From the NCBI GenBank assembly GCA_020746875.1, contig JAGTJL010000002.1:1426001-1490000 (forward strand): a stretch of 64,000 nucleotides of DNA, given 5' to 3'. Shown here in pieces: positions 12,401-23,665 of the stretch (its first letter is position 1; every line of letters starts with the position of its first letter). The notes under the pieces are model-generated. The model worked only from the letters and a program-made list of their open reading frames with translations. It made no database searches and had not been told where the DNA came from. Made by a program: the position numbers and the translations under genes. The stretch comes from Rhexocercosporidium sp. MPI-PUGE-AT-0058. Taxonomy: Eukaryota; Ascomycota; Leotiomycetes; Helotiales.

Positions 12401-14242
12401 AAAAGGGGGTAGCGAGCTTCTCCGTCCAGAGCAATGTGAGTAACGTTCTAGGTCATTGGTAACGCAATTATTGACTCTATTTAGGTGACTGTACCAGGCA
12501 CATATCTTGTCAACCACATCATTCTCGAAACCAACAACCTCATTTTAGAGTACGACCATACTGCCACAGGTCTTTCCTCGCCCAAAGAGAGCAAATTCTT
12601 CAAGTGCCCAAAGCTGCTTGTGTACCACAGGTCAGAGGCATTCGATATCAAGCTGTATGCATCAAGGTACATGCACCTCGATCGAAACCGTTCTCTCGAG
12701 ATTGTCCTCTCGTCTGGCTGGAACCAGCTAGAGAGTGGTGAACTCCATGTTCGAGCCGCCACTGCCGGCTTGAGAGTACAGACCAGTGAAGCCAAGGTTG
12801 TTGACGGGTCACTTGAGCTCTCTAAAAAGTCTGAAGCTGGTGTTGTCCGCTTTGGAGCCATGACTTCTCATTCGAGGGCCAGAATCATCATGCCGTTCAA
12901 TCTTGAGCACGAGGTTAACGACATCTCTCTCAAGTTGGAAGTATCTTACACCACGGAGAAAGGGACCTTCTTCTTTGCTACCACACCATCGGTTTCTATT
13001 ATGCTACCCCTCGGTGTTAACGTTCAAGACGTCTTCAAACACAAGGCTCTGTTTTCAAAGTTCACAATCTCATCTGCTACGTCTAGTCCTCTACGTCTTC
13101 TAGGGACCAAGCTAGAAGGCTCCGAGGTGTTTGAAGCTCACAGTGGGCTAACGCTATCGAGACCTCTAGTGGTCTTCCCACGCCAACCTGCGTCAATGCT
13201 GTACAAGATCATAAAATCTCCGTCCGGTACAGCAACACGCCCAGCGTCTCGAAAAGGACCGAAATCAACGTTGTCTCTGGTTTTGAATTACATTTGTCTC
13301 GAAGAGGAGATCGAGGATGCCGTGACCTCGAGTCTCAATCAAATTCTGGCAAATAGTCCTCTTGAGCAGTATAGTCGACTTATCTTCCCTACTGTCCTTG
13401 CTCAAGTACGAATCCGTCTATCTCCTTACGACCTTGAACGAACCGCCGTTCTCAGCGAGTTTTCAACTTCAATCATTTCGTCGGTAAGGTGGCGAGATCA
13501 GTTTGCCGGACTTGGTCGTAGCATAGAGCAGAATCAAGAAGTGGTCATCCTTATTGAAGGTTGCCTTCAGCAGTGGATACAACAAACACCAAGCATTCCT
13601 CTGATACCGATATCCCTCACAGATGACACGCTTGGGAAAAGCCGTTCGATAGTCATTCCCGTTGACGTGCCATCGGTTTCGGTTGTGTGCACAGCTGATC
13701 TCAAACTTCTCGACCCGTCCTCAGTTCCGTCGGATGTGATTGTCGCAGCATCGAACCAACCTTTGTCTGCATCGTTAACAATTAAATATACAAGAATCTG
13801 GGAAACCGCTCTCGAATCAGAACACGCCGCATCAACAGGGGACGAATACCTCGAGTTCTTCTATGAGGTTTCAGGAGCTTCCGACACTTGGCTCATTGGC
13901 GGGAAACGAAAGGGCCACTTCAGAATTCCCAGAAAAGCGTCACCTCGGGACAAAAAAAGCAAACTGTCATTTCCAGTTGTGCTTATTCCTCTGCGGGAGG
14001 GATTTCTTCCGTTTCCGAATGTTGATATCAGACCGGCTCCAAGACTTCATAGCCCAGGCGAGGGCAGTGGCAGTCCAGCCAAGAAACCAGAAGTAGTCAG
14101 TTGTGAAACGGATTACAAAAACGCTGGAGAGACCATCCGAGTTATCACTAATGCTCTGAAGACAACCGTTAGTTTAGATGCCAGTGGGCCACAAGGTGGT
14201 GCATGGCTACTTGAAAGCGAGAGGCGGGGTTGGGGAAAGTGA
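9458..14242 (+). CDS. trs130: TRAPPII complex subunit Trs130/TRAPPC10
   Basis: Large subunit specific to the TRAPPII complex, the exchange factor that activates the Ypt31/Rab11 GTPase at the late Golgi; in hyphae this drives polarised secretion. Exons 9458-9491, 9548-12435 and 12485-14242 give 1559 residues; introns are 56 and 49 nt. The first exon encodes only 11 codons plus one base, but it splices in frame into the typical EYFDPYGVFQLL start, which fixes the ATG. The conserved TPYLKIFFLRCDDNDTY block follows at about residues 130-150. The middle is helical (TPR-like) with a low-complexity Ser/Pro stretch near 11280-11480. The C-terminal third is the beta-sandwich-rich region of TRAPPC10 proteins, ending in basic residues. 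Longer than yeast Trs130, in line with filamentous fungi. The permease gene lies downstream on the same strand, nearly 900 bp away. Confidence 0.93.
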
Positions 14243-15131
14243 GAAGGTGTGCTCAGCTAAAGGGAAGCGATGGACATAGATTAAAGAAGAGTATGGAAAA
14301 TAGACAGACCCAGCTCCTAGCAGTCGAATGCTAGTTAATCATTGCGGGTTTGGAAGAGCACATGACTGTCCTCAGTGTGTGATTACGCTCTGTTTTTAAC
14401 GCCACTTTACGGGATGGTACATGCTATCTAACCAACTTAGAGAGCTCTCTTTAGATTTCGGATGGCTAGAGTACAAGATGATAGGACTGATAAGTCAAAA
14501 TTTCAAGGCAATAAAATCCTTGTCTCACATTGGTTGTTGCCCCACGCTAATTTCATCAGCTTGGTCTTACTGTAGTGGTGCTAGTGATAAGCTTTCCAGA
14601 AAAAGCTTCGACTCCAAGTTCTGGGTGGCCTGTCACATTGGCGTCGACGGCCTTTCAAAGTCCAGGGAATAGCTGGGTAAATATCTGTGGAAGTCTTCCC
14701 AGAGGTGGATTCGAATGCTGACGAGTAATGGAACGTAACACTGGGTTCAAGGGTTCATGATTGCCACACTGTACTGTGTTCCTTATCATCGCGGGAGGTC
14801 TGCTTAAAGCAGGCATCTTTTGCCAACCCTGCCTGCAGGCGGGGCCACGGAATGATGGGGCATCCTGGCGATGGCGAATCAGCTGCAGCCCGTTACTGCA
14901 GCAGATCTGTGAGATCACCAGCTTCCTCGCGGAAGCCTTCCAGGAATTGGTTGTCAGTGGTTCCGTGAAGGCAATGTAGTGATAAGCAAGTCCTCCTTTT
15001 TGACTTTTTAGGCTTGCTTAGATGCGGTAGCTAGTTCGTACGTGCAGACTTCTACATATATCGGCCAGCTTCCCGGCCATATTTGGAAAGTGTTTTTCAC
15101 TCTTCAACTTCATTGTCACTAGTTCGATATC
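14243..15131 (+). promoter_or_regulatory. Upstream region of the amino-acid permease with four GATAAG sites
   Basis: GATAAG, or its complement CTTATC, occurs at 14489-14494 (+), 14586-14591 (+), 14782-14787 (-) and 14981-14986 (+). The last lies about 145 bp before the permease ATG. GATAAG is the preferred target of AreA/NIT2 GATA factors that switch on nitrogen-scavenging permeases, so nitrogen-metabolite control is a reasonable inference. A CATATAT stretch near 15054 may act as a TATA element. The distal part also holds the trs130 3' flank. Confidence 0.55.
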
Positions 15132-17510
15132 ATGGCAGATATCAAGCATGAACCAGAGGGTTATACCTCGACTGAGAAGGATGTGCCTGGTTATGATGTC
15201 TCCGCTGAAAGTGATGTCGGAGGCGTCGCTGACAATGTTGACGATTTGAAGCGAAGCTTAAGCGGCAGACAAATCCAGATGATCACGATTGGAGGGTCAA
15301 TTGGTACTGCTCTTTTTGTCAGTATCGGAAGTGGGTTAGTACAAGGTGGCCCAGGAAGTCTTCTCATTGCTTTCACGATCTACTCGTGTTGGTTGGCACT
15401 TGTGAACAACTGTATGGCCGAGATGGCTGTCTTCATGCCTGTCAGTGGTGGGTTCGTCAGAATGGGAAGCAAATGGGTCGATGAGGCGTTCGGGTTCATG
15501 CTGGGCTGGAACTTCTTCTTATATGGTAATATAGTCCTCAAGTAATGAGAGTGAAGCTGATGTTTTGATAGAGGCTGTGCTCATTCCTTGGGAGATCTCT
15601 GCCCTGAACTTGGTGTTGACATTCTGGAGAGATGACATTCCGCTCGCGGCTGTTTGTGCAGGCTGTATTGTTCTCTATGGGTAAGGATGCTTGCCTCCCC
15701 GTAGCAGGTCCTTCACTGATTGGCACAGAATCATCAATCTCTTTGCGGTCAAGTGGTAGTACGTAACTTTCCACCCCTTGAAATCTCAATGATCTGGGAT
15801 TGGGATGGATATTTCTTTGTTGATATTGATCCCGATCCTAAATCATTGAATAATATGCATGCTAAAGTCCTGACTAGCGGAGAATCGGAGTTCTGGCTCT
15901 CTTCCGGGAAACTGGTACTCATTATCATGTTGTTTTGCTTCACTTTCATCACCATGGTAGGCGGGAATCCTCAACACGACGCATACGGATTTAGATATTG
16001 GAGAGAACCTGTACGTTGATGTTCAATTTACAGTCTTTGTGAATTTCTGGGCCTTTTCAATCTTGTGGTTGTTGAGTGGAGCGACTTGGCAAAGCCACCG
16101 TTTGCTGGGCAACTAATTGTGGCTGCTTGGCCAATGCTTGATTATCAACGCCCACTCCATCACAGGTTGAACGGAGGCTGCATTTTCAACCAGATCGGTC
16201 AAGATGGAAATGCTTACATAAGTTGGGACAGGGTGCCTTCGCTGAATATGTTACTACTGGCACGCTTGGGAGATTCGAAGGTTTCTTGGCCGCCCTCTGG
16301 AAAGCTGCGTAAGCACTGAACGACGTCTTCTTCTGCAAAGTGGTTGGCTAATCTAAAACCACAGTTTCACGATCGTAGGTCCAGAATACATCGCCATGAT
16401 GGCTGGCGAAGCAAGTCATCCCCGCAAGAATCTGAAGCGTGCATTCAAGACCATCTACCTCCGATTCGGTCTCTTCTTCATTGGTGGTGCTCTAGCCTGT
16501 GGTATTGTCATTCCTTACAATAACGAGAATCTCATCAATGCTCTTAACGATTCTTCAGCATCAGGAACTGCTGCGGCTAGTCCTTATGTGATCGCTATGC
16601 AGAATCTTGGAATTGGTGTTCTCCCTCATATTACCAATGCTCTCCTCGTTACCTCGATCTTTTCAGCGGGAAACTCATATGTGTAAGTCTCACCTTGTAA
16701 CTTAAGGTCTACGTATTTGAGGCTGATGTAACACAGATACTGTGCTTCCCGAACACTTTACAGTCTATCTCTTGATGGCCATGCTCCTAAATTCCTCCGC
16801 AAGTGCACCAAGAAGGGTGTGCCAATCTGGTGTTTCTGCGTCACCATGATCTTTCCATTCCTCTCCTTCCTTGCTGTAGGATCTGGCTCTGGCCAGGTTA
16901 TCACATGGTAAGGGTCTACTTCGCCATTGTTTCGTACCTCTCTAACGAAAACCAGGCTCGCCAACCTTACAGAAGCGTCACAGATTATTGACTACATCTG
17001 CATGTGCTGGATTTATATATACTTTCACCGTGCTTTGAAGGCCCAGGGATACGATCGGAAGGATCTTCCTTATGTTGGATGGGCTCAGCCGTACTGTGCG
17101 TGGGCTGGACTTGGAACCATGGTCTTCACGGTCTCTTGCTATGGATATGCCACATTTCTACCAGGCTGTAAGTTTGATTTTCCCTCAAGGCAAGCTTGCT
17201 ACTAATTCACTCAGGGTGGGACGTGGGAACCTTCTTCTCTTACTACACCATGGTTTTTCTCTGTCCAATCCTATACGTCGGGTGGAAGGTTTACTGGAAG
17301 ACCAGTATCATTAGGCCTGAAGAGGCGGATCTGGTGAGCACTCATAGCCCCGTGTGACTTTGCAATGTGGTTAAGACTAACACATTGAAGGTTTGGGAAC
17401 GCCCGGTCATCGATGCCTATGAAGCAAGTGTTCTAGAGAAGCATGTTGGTTTCTTTGAGGAGATTAAGATTATGATGGGGTTCAAGAAGAAGGAAATGGT
17501 GCATGAATAG
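15132..17510 (+). CDS. Amino-acid permease, yeast amino-acid transporter (YAT) family
   Basis: Proton-coupled amino-acid uptake at the plasma membrane. Ten exons: 15132-15525, 15572-15680, 15729-15758, 15878-16010, 16232-16308, 16365-16682, 16737-16907, 16956-17167, 17215-17333 and 17391-17510, giving 560 residues; every junction keeps frame. The acidic cytosolic N-terminus leads to SGRQIQMITIGGSIGT, the substrate-binding first span of the APC fold. Further blocks are GGNPQHDAYGFRYW, VGPEYIAMMAGEA and the late span around TSIFSAGNSYVYCASR. About twelve spans are expected. The C-terminal tail ends basic (FKKKEMVHE). It looks closest to dicarboxylic or general permeases (Dip5-like), but substrate cannot be read from sequence alone. 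Exon 3 is only 30 nt, and the intron before exon 5 is long (221 nt) for this gene. Four upstream GATAAG sites suggest nitrogen control. Confidence 0.92.
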
Positions 17511-18486
17511 TGAGGAAGAAGGGATTTTGATATGGAGTTGACTGTCATGTTATCCATCTACAATATTCCCAGGCTTGTTTGACAATCTTCACTCCTTGAT
17601 TCATTCAGCCGAAGTTTTTTCAAACTCTAGCAGATTTCTTTGATGAAGATTTCAAGCAGAATTGATTCATTCTCATAAATCTACTTTTATGAATTCATCT
17701 TCTATTAAATTCACTACCCCTTAAAATCACTCTTTTTAAGATTTACTCTCCATTCTATTCACTCTCCATTCTATTCACTCTCCATTCTATTCACTCTCCA
17801 TTCTATTCACTCCTCTCCAAATCACATTTTAAGTAGATCACTCGGACCACATTTCTCAGTTGAGATCGACTTCACTCTCACTCCAACACTACCTACACAA
17901 ACCAGATTAAGTATTATTTACATTAAGACAGAAAACTTGATTCACTCACCCACTCACCTACTTACTCGATCAATACAACTCAAAAGCTCTGGAAAGAAGC
18001 CCGATTATTCTCACCAGGTAGTACTAACCTCGAAATCATGTGGATGGCATGAAGTGATGCTGACATCCACTTGGATGATTATTTCCCACAGTCAAAGTTT
18101 TCTCACCCTTACCACAAGTATGAAGGACTTTTCTGAAGTCAGAACTTCGCAACGAGGCCAAGATTACGCAAAGCGCAATCCGCAAGGTAGGAGAACGACT
18201 TTAATTGCGCACAATGCTGTCCGCAACGGAATACCTAACCATCCCAATGACGGAATCCTTTAGATACGGAGACTCCGATCTTTGTGGAGGGTTGTAAGGT
18301 CATCACATTCGCCAATTGTGTTCTTGTGCTACCTCGAATATCTCCGAGGCGGCACAACTCCCCGCCGTTCACGCCACGATGACATACACGATAACAGACA
18401 ATATAAAGCCTACCTCGAAACCACCTAGTTGTACCACTAATTAAGCTTTTATCTTGAATTTGCAGGGCATCTTGGATATCTACAAC
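17511..18486. other. Intergenic, permease to MDR reductase
   Basis: The first half is AT- and CT-rich and holds a 16-nt tandem repeat (listed separately). Close before the reductase ATG, a CTAATT element and TTTGCAG at about 18434-18465 look like the 3' end of a leader intron. No gene is seen; frame 17937-18263 looks like chance. Confidence 0.5.
17745..17808 (+). repeat. 16-nt tandem minisatellite, four perfect copies
   Basis: The unit ACTCTCCATTCTATTC repeats four times without change, and a partial fifth copy (ACTC) follows. It lies in the non-coding CT-rich 3' flank of the permease gene. Copy number is likely to vary between isolates. Confidence 0.95.
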
Positions 18487-19690
18487 ATGGCGACCGAGAT
18501 CCCGACGACGATGCGAACTCTGGCTCTGGCACAGCATTGTAACCCCTCATCGTATAACTGTGCGACTCTGCCCGTTCCCAGAATCACGAAGCCGGATGAG
18601 CTTCTCATCAAGGTGTCCGCAGCATCCGTCAATCCGATAGATGTGAAGCTTGCTGGCGAGTACGTGTACCCGTGAAACATCTGTGATCAATTACTGACAC
18701 CGGGCGCCGCAGTATGGGGAAGTTAATGCTGAAAGCATCGTACGTCAGCCTTCTTCTACCCCTCCAACTCCAACCAGCGAGCGCTCTGCTGATAACTATG
18801 CTTCATGCTGCAGGTTCCCTTACAAGATCGGATATGATCTAGCGGGAGAGATTGTAGCTATTGGATCGTCGGTGTCGAATTTCAAGCTGGGGGACCAGGT
18901 ATATTCTCGAGTTCCCGAGGCGTATCGAGGGACCATCGCGCCGTACGCTCTTTCTACGGCATCGACCACGGCTCTGAAGCCCAAGTCGTTGAGCTACACC
19001 GAAGCTGCGAGTATACCGCTTGCTGCGCAGACTGCGTATCAGGCTTTGAAGATGGGAGAGGAGAGGATACCGGGTGGGCTGAGGGGCAAGACGGTGTTGG
19101 TGCCTGGAGGGCTGAGCGGCACTGGCAGCTTCGCGGTACAATTGGCGAAGAATGTGTTTGGGGCTGGGAAGGTCATCACTACGCTTTCGACGGGGAAGAT
19201 ACCCTTGATTAAGGAGTTGTTGGGGGATAGTGTGCCGGATCAGATTGTGGATTATACGAAGGAGAATCTGACGCAGGTGGTGGGCAAGGGGACGGTGGAT
19301 TTCATGTTCGATACGGTGAAGAGTACAATGTCTGCTCTACCACTTATGAGGAAGGGGGGGATGATCGTTTCGGTTAGCACGGTTCCGAATGGGACGGGGT
19401 TTAAGCAGGTGTATACTGATATGCCGGTGTGGGTGGAGTATGTTCTCAATGTCTTGGATTGGTTCTACAGATCGTGGACTAGTTGGAAGGGAGTCCAGTA
19501 CGAGTACCTAAAAGTTCATGGCAATTCGGCGGATTTGGATGCGTTGTCTAGGGCTGTGGAGGAGGGGAAGTTGAGGCCGATTGTGGGATCTACGGCGAAG
19601 TTGTCTGATCTTGAGGCGGTTAAGAATGGGTGCCAGCAGATAATGGAGGGGAAAGGTGGGGTGGGCAAGTTTGTCATTGAGATAGAGTGA
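18487..19690 (+). CDS. Medium-chain dehydrogenase/reductase, quinone-oxidoreductase type
   Basis: Probable NADPH-dependent reductase of the MDR superfamily, zinc-free branch (quinone or enoyl reductases). Exons 18487-18659, 18713-18739 and 18814-19690 give 358 residues; introns are 53 and 74 nt. The N-terminal GroES-like fold shows AASVNPIDVKLAG and FPYKIGYDLAGEIVAIGSSV, and the nucleotide fold shows PGGLSGTGSFAVQLAK (about 160-177). The Cys/His ligands of zinc alcohol dehydrogenases are absent at the expected places, which supports the quinone-reductase branch. Exon 2 encodes only nine codons. The start chosen is the first ATG after a probable leader intron. Codon choice in the last exon is G-rich (GGG, GAG). 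It stands alone, with no pathway genes beside it, so the substrate is unknown; some relatives act as trans-enoyl reductases of polyketide pathways or as toxin-like oxidoreductases. Confidence 0.9.
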
Positions 19691-22000
19691 GTTGATTTTA
19701 CAGTAGTAAATGTACCTTCCTACTCTACCTAATCACTCCACATGCCATGAGTAGAAAGACAAGGACAAAAGACTACTGTGAGCGAGGTCCTTTTACCTAA
19801 CACGAAGTCTTGAAAATTGCTTTACTCCTCCCTGTGGTAGCCGAGATGGAGCCATCTTCAGGATCCAAGCCGTCAGCTAGAATAGCCACGACGGGTACTT
19901 GCAGCTTCTTATATACGGTCTCATGCACTGATCTCCAATGATCTCCATCCCGTCCTCCCCGAGCAGAGTTCCACGTGGGTAGACGAAGGAATGGCACGGC
20001 GGTATTCTGGAAGTGGTGTGCAATCCCTTGTGGTACGAGGGTAGATGCTGTCCTCAGCGTCCCATGCAACAAAAATGTTTCCCACCGGGCGGATAGAGGG
20101 TTGGTCGGAATGGGATTGGTTGGCGATCTGGTCGTAGGACAGAAATAAATTACCCTCAGATGCAAGGGCCCGATAAGATAGAAGGACATCGATTGGCGTA
20201 GATGTGTATCGTGTGTATTGCTATGGTTGAAGCGATACGCCCTATGTCATCTAATATTCTTCAGATGCATCATCTGGCCTAGATCTTTAGTGAGCTGTAT
20301 ATGAATTTCTTCATTTCTAACGGAGTCCTGGGAACAAGGCATTGAACGGTATATGAAGGCTGACCAAAGCGTGATTGGATAGCAAACACTGGACGAATAT
20401 TGTGTTACTCCCATACTGCTGGTAGTCTGAGGGTATCTTGTTCATGGGAGGCGGCATATTGGGGCTGAACCGTTTGATCTTCTGATAGTGAGAGATACAT
20501 CAGCCGGCATACTGCAATGTGTTTTCTCTTGATTGGGCGGAGTTATCGTCTCTGAAGTCAGGCTTTGGGAAGCATAAGTAGCTCATTGCTTCACATCACG
20601 TGGATGTCTCAAAAGAGCACGTTTCGTGCTCTTGTGGAATGTTGTGATAACCCAGCTGACAGCGCAGCCCTATCAACCTGGAACAGATCGTTTTTAGGAT
20701 GATCATCGAGGCTGACTCAGAGCTGTTATCTTTCTGTCCGAGGTCTTTTGGATGCGGATCTGATTGCACGAGTTACCGCCCAACGGCATTCATCCAAACA
20801 GGGTCAAATCAAAAGCCAAATTTGGAGCACCAAGCAATTTCATCATCGTGCCTCTGGATGGTCTGCATAACTTTCAGCCAAGCAGGGGATCCGATGCATG
20901 CATTCATTAATCTCTAGCCCGTCCTATCAGCGCGGCGCCGTGCCTGGATTTAGGACATTGCTAGTCAGGGGTAAGCACTTTATCCACCAGCAAGCCAACA
21001 ACGGCTGAGCCCGCAGGGTTGCAGAGCAACAATACGGTGTGGCGAGGGGCCTGGGCATCCTTCCTACAGGATGAGTGGTGGTGTGCTGGTTTATTTGAGG
21101 ACCAAACAGAAGGCTGTGCGAATTCGTTGTTTTCTTTGTTGTTGGCTGGGCCTGAAATTGCATCTGCGAATAATGCTTTGACACGAGTCAGTTTGCAAGT
21201 GTATGTTGTGTTGTCTTTCTTCAGGCGATCCTCAAGATGACCCCACCATTATTGCTGACAGCAGATGGCAGTCCACAATGCGGGTAGCTGGGAATCAAGC
21301 CAGCATGTTCTTGATCTTGTGAGCATGGAACCATGACTTGAAGTCATGATTGTACTGCAATTGTTGGGTCGTGGTTATGAGGATTCTGTTGCTGCAGAAG
21401 CTTCTACGGTTGTGCTAGTACTCCAACAGAAGAGTGTGGTTTTGTTGGTTACAAACGGAACCTATCAGCCTAGAACATATCAATACTGTGATTACTGGCC
21501 AACTTGTCAAGCTCATTGGCATTCCTTGCCGCCATGTCTGATAGAGGAGAAACTTACGTGCCTTGCATCAGCTTTTCTTTACTTCTCTCAGCCTTATGCT
21601 CTTTAAGAAACGGTGATAGAAGTGAAGCAAATTTCCCTCCACGCCGACACGCAACAACGCACAACGAGACAACTGAAGTCATCAAAGAATCGGAAATAGG
21701 GACTCAGCTTCATGCGCGTGGACAGCACGGTGTCCAGCGTTGTGATGATGTTCACGACATCAATCTCCAAGTCTGCCTATCAACGCAACCAAGGGACGTC
21801 ACCCCAGCCACTCAACGCTCTTGGTGGGGTGATTACGTGCTGTGCAATCTAGAGTTGAGATTGGCGTCGAAGCGAAATTACAGTGAATGCTGAGAGTTTC
21901 CACTACTCGGCAGCACGGTCCAGTGTCCACTCACAGACAGAACTCTCACCCCGGAGAAAACTGAGAGGAGAGAAACACTGAGGCTTGGCCTTGCTTGGCA
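19691..22000. other. Long intergenic region, no supported gene
   Basis: A 130-codon minus-strand frame (20189-19797) lies tail-to-tail with the reductase; it has an ATG and stop but matches no family I recognise and has no visible splice partners. Other frames (20699-20917, 21019-21240, 21346-21606, 21504-21893) overlap one another and look like chance. Otherwise I see nothing here. Confidence 0.45.
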
Positions 22001-23665
22001 TGTCATTCTGGAGAGTTCGAAGAACGGAACGAACGAATGAACGAGGGTCTAGCAAGACAAGGCAAAACGACTGAGTGAGTGAGTGACAGACTCTCTCTCC
22101 TCCCTCGGTTGTTAAGGAACGTGCCCTTGAGTTGTTGACTTTTCTCTGGCCTGCCTCTTGCCCAGCCAGCCAGCTAGCTATTTTCGACGGCCGGCCCAGA
22201 GATCATTTGGACGATCCCACTGCCGGCTCGTGTGTTCCTCTCATCTCATCTCATCTCATTTCGTCCCCAAAGAGCCGCCCCTTTTACCCCAAAACACCAA
22301 AACTTCCACTGCCTTGCCGCTCGGCGGTGCTTGGAAATGCCACTCCGCTCGTAACAAGAACTGGGCAGATCGCGCTCCGCATATAGCAGTAAATTGCACT
22401 CCCGAGTCTCCAGCAGAGAGAGATATACAGTACCTAGAAAAGGAGAGTTGGCTTGTCTGCATTTAGAGTACGGTGCCGAAGAGATACCGTCTAGCTTGGG
22501 GCGGAGATTCTACAGTACTGTACTGTACCTGGGGGCCTATCCGACTCTGCCCATCACGGCTCAAGCCACGGTCGCGGACGGAACTGGCGCCAACGAGGTC
22601 ATTGTAACCCTTTGGTCCTGGTCTGGGTCTGGGTCTTGGTCTTGGTTCTAGTCTGGCTGGCGTATCGCAACGTTTTGTTGTCTACGTCTTGGCTGGTCTT
22701 TTGGGGCAATCTTCGCCTGCGGGGCCTGGCATTGCTACTCTAGCATTGTTGTCTTTGAATCACCATCCTCGGAACCAATGAAAGTCGCTATTATTATCTT
22801 GGTTGTAATCACCACGTCCTGGCACTGGCACACGTAGTCTGTTGATCATCGCTCGCTGGTCTCCTTTCCTCTTGTGGTGGTTCGTTCGTCTTTCGTCTTT
22901 CGTCCAAGTCTAATCCCCTCCCCCATCCCTGTCCCCCCACCCCTGCCGTCCGATCCTTGGCTTGGGTGGGCGCGTTCCTGACCCGGCCCGACGAATCAGG
23001 CAAGTGCTCCAAGCTAAGGCCCAAAGCCCGTCTAAGCGACTCCATCTCAATTTCGCCCTCACTCACCCTTTCTTCGCTCTCCTCTCCACCTCGTCCGCTC
23101 GTTCTACCCACGGCCATTTGATTCAAGATCTCAGTCCCGCCATCTTCCCCCCTTCCCTTCCCTCAGCATTCCCTCCAACTAGAGAAGTTTCGTCCTTTCG
23201 GAACTCTCTACCACATTCCTTTGGAACAGCGAAACTTAATCGGAATCCCTTGCGCGAGATCAACAGCCATCCAAACGCCTCCTCTTTACCTTAGAAACCT
23301 ACGATCACCACCACTCCTCCTTTGGGAAGTGTCAGTCCGTCAATAGTGTCCGGTCACCAGTCAATGTATGTGTCGTCTCTCGAGTCTAGAAGCTGTAGTT
23401 TGTTCGAGTTTTCATTTGGACTTCACTTTTGCGAATAGTGAAAGGGTGGATTGTGGTGGCTGGGATCCTCGGCGAGATTCACGCATTCTCGAACGATCAG
23501 ACGACTAACATCTTCTCTTCTCAGCATTTGATCACCACAATTTCTCACCACGGCTCCTGATTACATTCGTTGAATATATCCAGGTCGAATAATTCGCCTG
23601 CTAGTCTCCGAGAGACTCTTAACAGTCTTTAGTACAAATATCCTTCAGGAATACACTTCTTCACA
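22001..23665 (+). promoter_or_regulatory. Promoter and long pyrimidine-rich 5' leader of the SUN gene
   Basis: The strand sense to the gene is strongly C/T-rich from about 22850 onward, as in leaders of highly expressed fungal genes. It carries a short CTCAT repeat (about 22237-22260) and a near-palindromic CAGTACTGTACTGTAC tract at about 22512-22528. A probable leader intron is listed separately. Open frames in this part (22158-22466, 22962-23294) have low-complexity composition and are not called genes. Confidence 0.5.
23366..23524 (+). other. Probable 5' UTR intron of the SUN gene
   Basis: Donor GTATGT at 23366, branch-like GACTAAC near 23501 and acceptor CTTCTCAG ending at 23524 form a well-built 159-nt intron. 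It ends about 140 nt before the SUN-gene ATG. Read from splice signals only. Confidence 0.6.

Noticed and set aside
14700..14720. GATTCGAATGC, tRNA-like box in the permease promoter
   Set aside because: It lacks the conserved GG..CC stem and a matching A box upstream.
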